9,803 nt of DNA from Acidimicrobiia bacterium (GTDB taxonomy: Bacteria > Actinomycetota > Acidimicrobiia > Acidimicrobiales > Ilumatobacteraceae): assembly GCA_030425785.1 (NCBI GenBank), contig JAUHYJ010000087.1:1-9803 (forward strand). The letters run 5' to 3'. Positions 5,947 through 9,803 of the stretch are shown piece by piece (the first letter of the stretch is position 1; the number at the start of each line of letters is the position of its first letter). Under the pieces are notes generated by a model. That model was not told the DNA's origin and searched no databases. It worked only from the letters and a program-made list of their open reading frames with translations. Made by a program: the position numbers and the translations under genes.

Positions 5947-7026
5947 ATGGCGACCGAGATCGACAAGGACCGCGCGGCCGAGTTCATGGAGGAGATGCGC
6001 GTCATCCTGAACCACGGGATGGCCGCCACCATGATCGGGATCGGCCACCGGGTCGGCCTGTTCGACGCGATGGCGACGTTCGACGGGGCCGGTGCGACGA
6101 CGCACGAGATCGCCCACGCCGCCGGTCTCGACGAGCGCTACGCGCGCGAGTGGCTGAACACGATGACCACGGCCGGCATCGTCACCTACGACGGTCGCAC
6201 CGACACGTACCGGCTGCCGCCCGAGCATGCGGCGTGCACCACACGCGCGGCCGGGCTCGCCAACATGGCGAGCTACGCCCAGTACATCTCGCTGTGCGCG
6301 TCCGTCGAGGACGAACTCGTCGAGTGCTTCAAGCACGGCGGCGGCGTGCCGTACACCTCCTACGATCGGTTCCACGCCGTGATGGCCGAGTCGAGCGGGA
6401 AGCGCTTCGACGCACTCCTCGCCAAGGTCGTGCTGCCGATGGTGCCCGGCATCGTCGACCAACTGCGTGAGGGGATCCGGGTCGCCGACATCGGCACCGG
6501 CCAGGGCCACGCCATCAACGTGATGGCCAAGGCGTTCCCGAGCTCGCACTTCGTCGGGATCGACTTCTCCGACGGCGCCCTCGACATCGGTCGGGCCGAG
6601 GCGGCCGAGTGGGGTCTCGACAACGCCGAGTTCGTCGCCGCCGACGCCGCCAAGCTCACCGGCGACGAGCAGTACGACTTCATCACCACCTTCGACGCCG
6701 TGCACGACCAGGCGCACCCGCAGGACATGGTCGACGGCATCTACCGCTCCCTCAAGCCGGGCGGGTACTGGCTGTGCGTCGACATCCGGGCGTCGAGCCA
6801 TGTCGGCGAGAACATGGACCATCCGATGGGCACGTTCATGTACGCGGTGTCGTGCCAGCACTGCATGACGGTGTCGCTCGCCTACGAGGGCGAGGGCCTC
6901 GGCGCCATGTGGGGTGTCCAGAAGGCCAAGGAGATCTTCGCCGCCGCCGGCTTCACCGACGTCGCCGTGAAGACGCTCGACTTCGACCCGACGAACAACT
7001 ACTACATCTGCCGCAAGCCCGACTGA
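5947..7026 (+). CDS. SAM-dependent class I methyltransferase with N-terminal winged-helix domain (Rv2258c-like)
   Basis: A 359-residue protein. Residues about 10-95 are a winged-helix dimerisation-type domain (GIGHRVGLFDAMA, TTHEIAHAAGLDERYAREWL, AGIVTYDGRTDTYRLPPEHA) of the kind seen in the mycobacterial Rv2258c family. A helical linker follows, then the Rossmann methyltransferase core: motif I VADIGTGQGHA (179-189), acidic ribose contact D206 in VGIDFSD, adenine-side D233 in FVAADAAKL, post-motif DFITTFDAVHDQAHP (244-258) with H253, D254 and H257, and LKPGGYW (269-275). Family members methylate small molecules; the acceptor is unknown and the winged helix is not evidence of DNA binding. The ATG at 5947 starts at the conserved N-terminus but has no clear Shine-Dalgarno. 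It is 33 nt after the GNAT gene, likely co-transcribed, and convergent with the exporter gene, with 29 nt between stops. Confidence 0.87.
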   Translation: MATEIDKDRAAEFMEEMRVILNHGMAATMIGIGHRVGLFDAMATFDGAGATTHEIAHAAGLDERYAREWLNTMTTAGIVTYDGRTDTYRLPPEHAACTTRAAGLANMASYAQYISLCASVEDELVECFKHGGGVPYTSYDRFHAVMAESSGKRFDALLAKVVLPMVPGIVDQLREGIRVADIGTGQGHAINVMAKAFPSSHFVGIDFSDGALDIGRAEAAEWGLDNAEFVAADAAKLTGDEQYDFITTFDAVHDQAHPQDMVDGIYRSLKPGGYWLCVDIRASSHVGENMDHPMGTFMYAVSCQHCMTVSLAYEGEGLGAMWGVQKAKEIFAAAGFTDVAVKTLDFDPTNNYYICRKPD

Positions 7027-7034
7027 CCTGCGAC

Positions 7035-7059
7035 GGTCGTGCCAGGCACGCCCCATTAC
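7035..7059. repeat. 25-nt dispersed repeat, copy 1, overlapping exporter stop codon
   Basis: Reads GGTCGTGCCAGGCACGCCCC followed by ATTAC on the plus strand and matches copy 2 (8654-8678) at 22 of 25 positions in the same orientation. It contains the palindrome CGTGCCAGGCACG. The TAA stop of the exporter (minus strand, 7058-7056) lies inside it. It fills nearly all of the 29-nt convergent gap between the methyltransferase and exporter stops. Confidence 0.6.
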
Positions 7060-8603
7060 CCGCCGGCGGCCGGCGCCGGCTTCGACTGTGCCTCCATGGC
7101 GTCGCTGAGGCCGGCTCGGGCACGCAGCGGACGCTCGGGCAACAGCAACGACACCACGAACCCGGCGGCCATGATGCCGGCGCACACCAGATAGACGCGG
7201 CCGACGCCGATCGCCACGCTCTCGATCACCGCCTCGCGTTGCAGGAGCGGTAGGGCCTCGATCTCGTCCGGTGAGCGGATCAGATCGCCCGCCTGCGCGG
7301 CCGTCACGTCGATCCGGGCCGGGATCTCGCTGCGGATCGACGCATTGAGGATCGTGCCGAACACGGCCAGGCCGATCGACCCACCGAGCGACCGGAAGAA
7401 CATGATCGTCGACGTCACGACCCCGAGGTCGCCGAACTCGACGGCGTTCTGGGCGACGATCGACGAGGTCGTGAAGACCGACGCCATCCCGAACCCCATC
7501 GCGATCATCGGGATGACGAGCGTGACGTACGACGTCGTGCCCGAGATCTGCGACACGACGAGCAACCCGGCGATCGACGACGCCATCCCGAGGATCGGCC
7601 ACGGCTTGCACAGCCCCGTGCGTGCGATGAGTCGGCCGACGCCGAACGTGCCGAGCGTGACGCCGATCATCTGGGGCAGCATCCGCAGCCCGGACTCGGT
7701 CGGCGACACGAACATCGAGTCCTGGAAGTAGAGCGGGAGGAACTGGCCGGCGCCATACGCGATGGTGCCGGCGGCCATGCCGATCAGCGTCGCGGTCACG
7801 ACGGCACGGTCGTCGAACAGCCGGAGCGGGATGATCGGCTCGTCGGCCCGTCGCTCGACGGCGATGAACGCCGCCGTCGACAGCACCGAGACGACGAACA
7901 GCGCGACGACGTGCGACTGGCCCCACCCGTGCTGTCCCTCCTCGAGGCCGACCATCAGACAGCCGATCGCGAGCGACAGCAGCCCGGCACCCCACCAGTC
8001 GAGCCGCGCCCGCCGGCGCGGGAACGGCAGCTGCAGCGCGTGGTGTGCCACACCGATCGCGACCAGCCCGAGCGGCACGTTGATCCAGAAGATCCACCGC
8101 CAGTCGTAGTGATCGATGATGAACCCGCCGACGACCGGACCGAGCAAGGCGGCACCGACGAACGCCAGGGTGAAGTAGCCGATGTACCGACCCCGCTCGC
8201 GCGGCGGCAGGATGTCGCCGAGGATCGCGAACGACAACGCCTGGATCGCGCCGCCACCGAGGCCCTGCAGGGCCCGGAACGCGATCAGCTGCCCCATCGA
8301 CTGCGCGAACCCGCACAGGAGCGAGCCCAGCACGAACACCCCGAACGTCGCCTGGAACACGGTGCGGCGCCCGAACAGGTCGCTCAGCTTGCCGAGCAAC
8401 GGCGTGCCGATCGCGGCGGTGACGATGTAGGCGGTGCCGACCCAGGCGAAGCTCTCGAACGCCTGGAACTCGCCGACGATCGTCGGGAGCGCCGTCGAGA
8501 TGATCGACACTTCCATCGTCGCGAGCAGCACCGCCAGCATCAAGCTGCCGAGCACGAGCCAGAGGTGCCGGTTGGTGAAGCCCGGTACGGTCGACGCGGT
8601 CAC
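7056..8603 (-). CDS. MFS drug:H+ antiporter, DHA2 (14-TM, EmrB/QacA-like) family
   Basis: A 515-residue integral membrane protein, the normal size for 14-TM DHA2 exporters. TM1 carries MEVSIISTALPTIV (30-43), the DHA2 D1 motif with Glu31 in place of the usual Asp. The loop between TM2 and TM3 has motif A, GKLSDLFGRR (71-80). TM4 has motif B, FRALQGLGGGAI (Arg110), and TM5 has motif C, GPVVGGF (155-161), typical of antiporters. Alternating hydrophobic segments continue to about residue 490 (VYLVCAGIMAAGFVVSLLL), ending in a polar tail. It uses a GTG start (8603) with no strong ribosome binding site; no alternative in-frame start fits the family N-terminus better. It lies 71 nt downstream of the flavin monooxygenase on the same strand, so the two are likely co-expressed. 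It probably exports a hydrophobic or aromatic compound by proton exchange; the substrate is unknown. Confidence 0.9.
   Translation of the reverse strand: MTASTVPGFTNRHLWLVLGSLMLAVLLATMEVSIISTALPTIVGEFQAFESFAWVGTAYIVTAAIGTPLLGKLSDLFGRRTVFQATFGVFVLGSLLCGFAQSMGQLIAFRALQGLGGGAIQALSFAILGDILPPRERGRYIGYFTLAFVGAALLGPVVGGFIIDHYDWRWIFWINVPLGLVAIGVAHHALQLPFPRRRARLDWWGAGLLSLAIGCLMVGLEEGQHGWGQSHVVALFVVSVLSTAAFIAVERRADEPIIPLRLFDDRAVVTATLIGMAAGTIAYGAGQFLPLYFQDSMFVSPTESGLRMLPQMIGVTLGTFGVGRLIARTGLCKPWPILGMASSIAGLLVVSQISGTTSYVTLVIPMIAMGFGMASVFTTSSIVAQNAVEFGDLGVVTSTIMFFRSLGGSIGLAVFGTILNASIRSEIPARIDVTAAQAGDLIRSPDEIEALPLLQREAVIESVAIGVGRVYLVCAGIMAAGFVVSLLLPERPLRARAGLSDAMEAQSKPAPAAGG
7069..7080. repeat. 12-bp perfect palindrome in exporter C-terminal codons
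   Basis: GCCGGCGCCGGC is fully self-complementary and lies within the last codons of the exporter (Ala/Pro/Gly-rich tail), next to the convergent gene ends. It may support hairpin formation for both transcripts, but GC-rich Ala/Gly/Pro codons produce such palindromes readily. Confidence 0.25.
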
Positions 8604-8653
8604 GCCAGCAACGTACGCCGACCCTGCGGATCGTCGCGAGTCAGGCTGGAACG

Positions 8654-8678
8654 GGTCGTGCCTGGCACTCCCCGTTAC
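8654..8678. repeat. 25-nt dispersed repeat, copy 2, overlapping monooxygenase stop codon
   Basis: Same orientation as copy 1 (7035-7059) with 3 differences in 25 positions. The central GTGCCTGGCAC keeps the palindrome with the middle base swapped from A to T. The monooxygenase TAA stop (8677-8675) occupies the same position within the repeat as the exporter stop does in copy 1. It lies in the 71-nt gap upstream of the exporter start. Confidence 0.6.
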
Positions 8679-9803
8679 ACGTGGGCGTCGGGGGCGATGG
8701 TGGGCGGTGCCGCGTTCAGCGCATCGCGAGCGAAGCCGGCTGCCTGCTTGTACCGCTCCATGAACGCTTCGCGCTCGACGCGTGGGATGACGTCGTCGAT
8801 GTCGTCGAACTCGCCGCCGCACCGCTCGTCGACCATGCCGAGCAGCGCGATCGGCCCGGCACCACGATTCCGCAGGATGAGCTCGTTCATCGTCGCGAGC
8901 AACTCGTCCTGGTACGCCTCGAGCGCGACCGGGGTCACCCCGTGCTCGACGAGCTTCGACCCGAGGATGCGGGTGTCGACGATCGCCTGGGAGGCACCGT
9001 TCGACCCCGTCGGATACATGACGTGGGCGGCGTCGCCGCACAGCGCGACCCGGCCGTCGACCCAGTGGTCGACCGGGTCGCGGTCGACCATCGGGAACTC
9101 CCACGCGCGCTCTGCGCTGCGGATGAACGCCGGCACGTCGAGCCAGTCGAACTGCCAGTCCTCGAAGTCGGGCAGGAAGGTGTCGATGGGCACCTCGTTG
9201 TTCCAGTTCGAGTCGATGGTGCGCACGGCAGTGTCGAAGGTCAGCTCGGCGATCCAGTTCTGCAGCTGGAGCCCGGTGGCGGGGTCGGCCTCACCGATCG
9301 GGTAGTGGACGAACCGGTGCGGCATCGTGCCCGCCAGCACGAACGAGGCGCCCGTGCGGATCGGCGGGCCGTACCCCGTGCCCCGCCACATGATCGCACC
9401 GCCCCATTGCACCGGGCCCTGGTCGGGATGCATGTGCTGACGCACGGCCGAGTTGATGCCGTCGCAGGCGACGAGCAGGGATCCGTCGACGGTCTCGGTG
9501 GTGCCGTCGCGGCGGTCGACGGTGATGCGCACACCGTCGGCGTCCTGCTCGTAGCCGACCACCCGGCGCGACGTGACCACGGCGTCGGCACCGAGCCGCT
9601 CGACGACCGTGCGGTGCAGCAGCATCTGGAGCTCGCCACGGTGCACCGAGTACTGAGGCCACTGGTAGCCGGCAGCAAGGCCGCGCGGCTCGCTCCAGAC
9701 GTCCTTGCCGTTGCGGGCGGCGAGGGCCCACTCCTTGGCCGAGATGCCGATCGCCGGCAGCGCGTCCTCGAGCCCGAGGTCGTACAGCTCTCGCACGGCG
9801 TTC
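8675..9803 (-). CDS. FAD-dependent monooxygenase (PhzS / p-hydroxybenzoate hydroxylase-like), N-terminus beyond window
   Basis: About 375 C-terminal codons are visible; the frame stays open to the right edge, so the N-terminal GxGxxG dinucleotide fold is outside the window. The group A flavin monooxygenase motif LLVACDGINSAVR (the conserved DG, around 9440-9480) is present. So is the second FAD/ribose motif, GRVALCGDAAHVMYPTGSNGASQ (GDAAH at 9023-9037), near the expected distance. PVQWGGAIMWRG and the MYPTGSNGASQAI form resemble the PhzS/salicylate hydroxylase-like 'flavin-dependent oxidoreductase' group more than the ubiquinone hydroxylases. The family hydroxylates aromatic rings using NAD(P)H and O2. 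Its TAA stop lies in a repeat, and the exporter gene follows 71 nt downstream, suggesting a linked modify-and-export function. The substrate is unknown. Confidence 0.87.
   Translation of the reverse strand, partial: NAVRELYDLGLEDALPAIGISAKEWALAARNGKDVWSEPRGLAAGYQWPQYSVHRGELQMLLHRTVVERLGADAVVTSRRVVGYEQDADGVRITVDRRDGTTETVDGSLLVACDGINSAVRQHMHPDQGPVQWGGAIMWRGTGYGPPIRTGASFVLAGTMPHRFVHYPIGEADPATGLQLQNWIAELTFDTAVRTIDSNWNNEVPIDTFLPDFEDWQFDWLDVPAFIRSAERAWEFPMVDRDPVDHWVDGRVALCGDAAHVMYPTGSNGASQAIVDTRILGSKLVEHGVTPVALEAYQDELLATMNELILRNRGAGPIALLGMVDERCGGEFDDIDDVIPRVEREAFMERYKQAAGFARDALNAAPPTIAPDAHV

Noticed and set aside
5293..8316. 1007-codon open frame on the minus strand crossing four genes
   Set aside because: It overlaps the ends of etfA and the exporter and all of the GNAT and methyltransferase genes in a non-coding frame; it is Arg/Val/Asp-rich with no recognisable domain.
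7035..8678. The two 25-nt repeats as ends of an insertion sequence or transposon carrying the exporter
   Set aside because: They are direct rather than inverted, no transposase lies between them, and each overlaps a stop codon of a different gene; a dispersed short repeat fits better.
7911..9305. 464-codon plus-strand open frame opposite the exporter and monooxygenase
   Set aside because: It is a shadow of two well-supported minus-strand genes; the translation has low complexity and no family motifs.

Overview
The window is a high-GC (about 70% by eye) bacterial chromosome segment with densely packed genes, GTG/TTG starts and short intergenic gaps. This fits a high-GC actinobacterium. The mix of a fused dimethylglycine-dehydrogenase-like enzyme with its own ETF, an Rv2258c-type methyltransferase and a multihaem cytochrome suggests a marine/aquatic Acidimicrobiia-like lineage (for example near Ilumatobacter). 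That placement is inference only. No rRNA, tRNA, CRISPR array, transposase or phage gene is seen.

Layout. Positions 1-932 (minus strand) hold a GntR/FCD regulator followed after 5 nt by the start of a secreted or membrane-anchored multihaem c-type cytochrome that runs off the left edge. A 58-bp AT-rich divergent control region (933-990) with an imperfect inverted repeat separates the regulator from a plus-strand catabolic operon (991-5327). That operon encodes an 852-residue FAD oxidoreductase fused to a GcvT-type folate-binding domain (dimethylglycine/sarcosine dehydrogenase family), then EtfB and EtfA, whose reading frames overlap by 4 nt. A hairpin follows etfA. Next come a GNAT acetyltransferase (5371-5913) and a SAM-dependent methyltransferase (5947-7026), both plus strand. 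Convergent to these, on the minus strand, are a DHA2-type 14-TM drug exporter (7056-8603) and, upstream of it, the C-terminal part of a PhzS-like FAD monooxygenase (8675 to the right edge).

How the genes may work together. The left half reads as one regulated module. The GntR protein probably senses a small carboxylate or N-methyl amino acid and controls oxidation of an N-methylated amino acid. The FAD enzyme would pass the one-carbon unit to tetrahydrofolate and its electrons to the dedicated EtfAB pair, and from there to the respiratory chain (no ETF:quinone oxidoreductase is in view). The right half (monooxygenase, exporter, possibly the facing methyltransferase) resembles a modification/export set for an aromatic compound, but its substrate cannot be read from sequence.

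The most unusual non-coding signal is a 25-nt repeat in two copies (22/25 identical). It carries a GTGCCWGGCAC palindrome and lies exactly over the TAA stop codons of the two consecutive minus-strand genes. A shorter, possibly related motif lies between the oxidoreductase and etfB.
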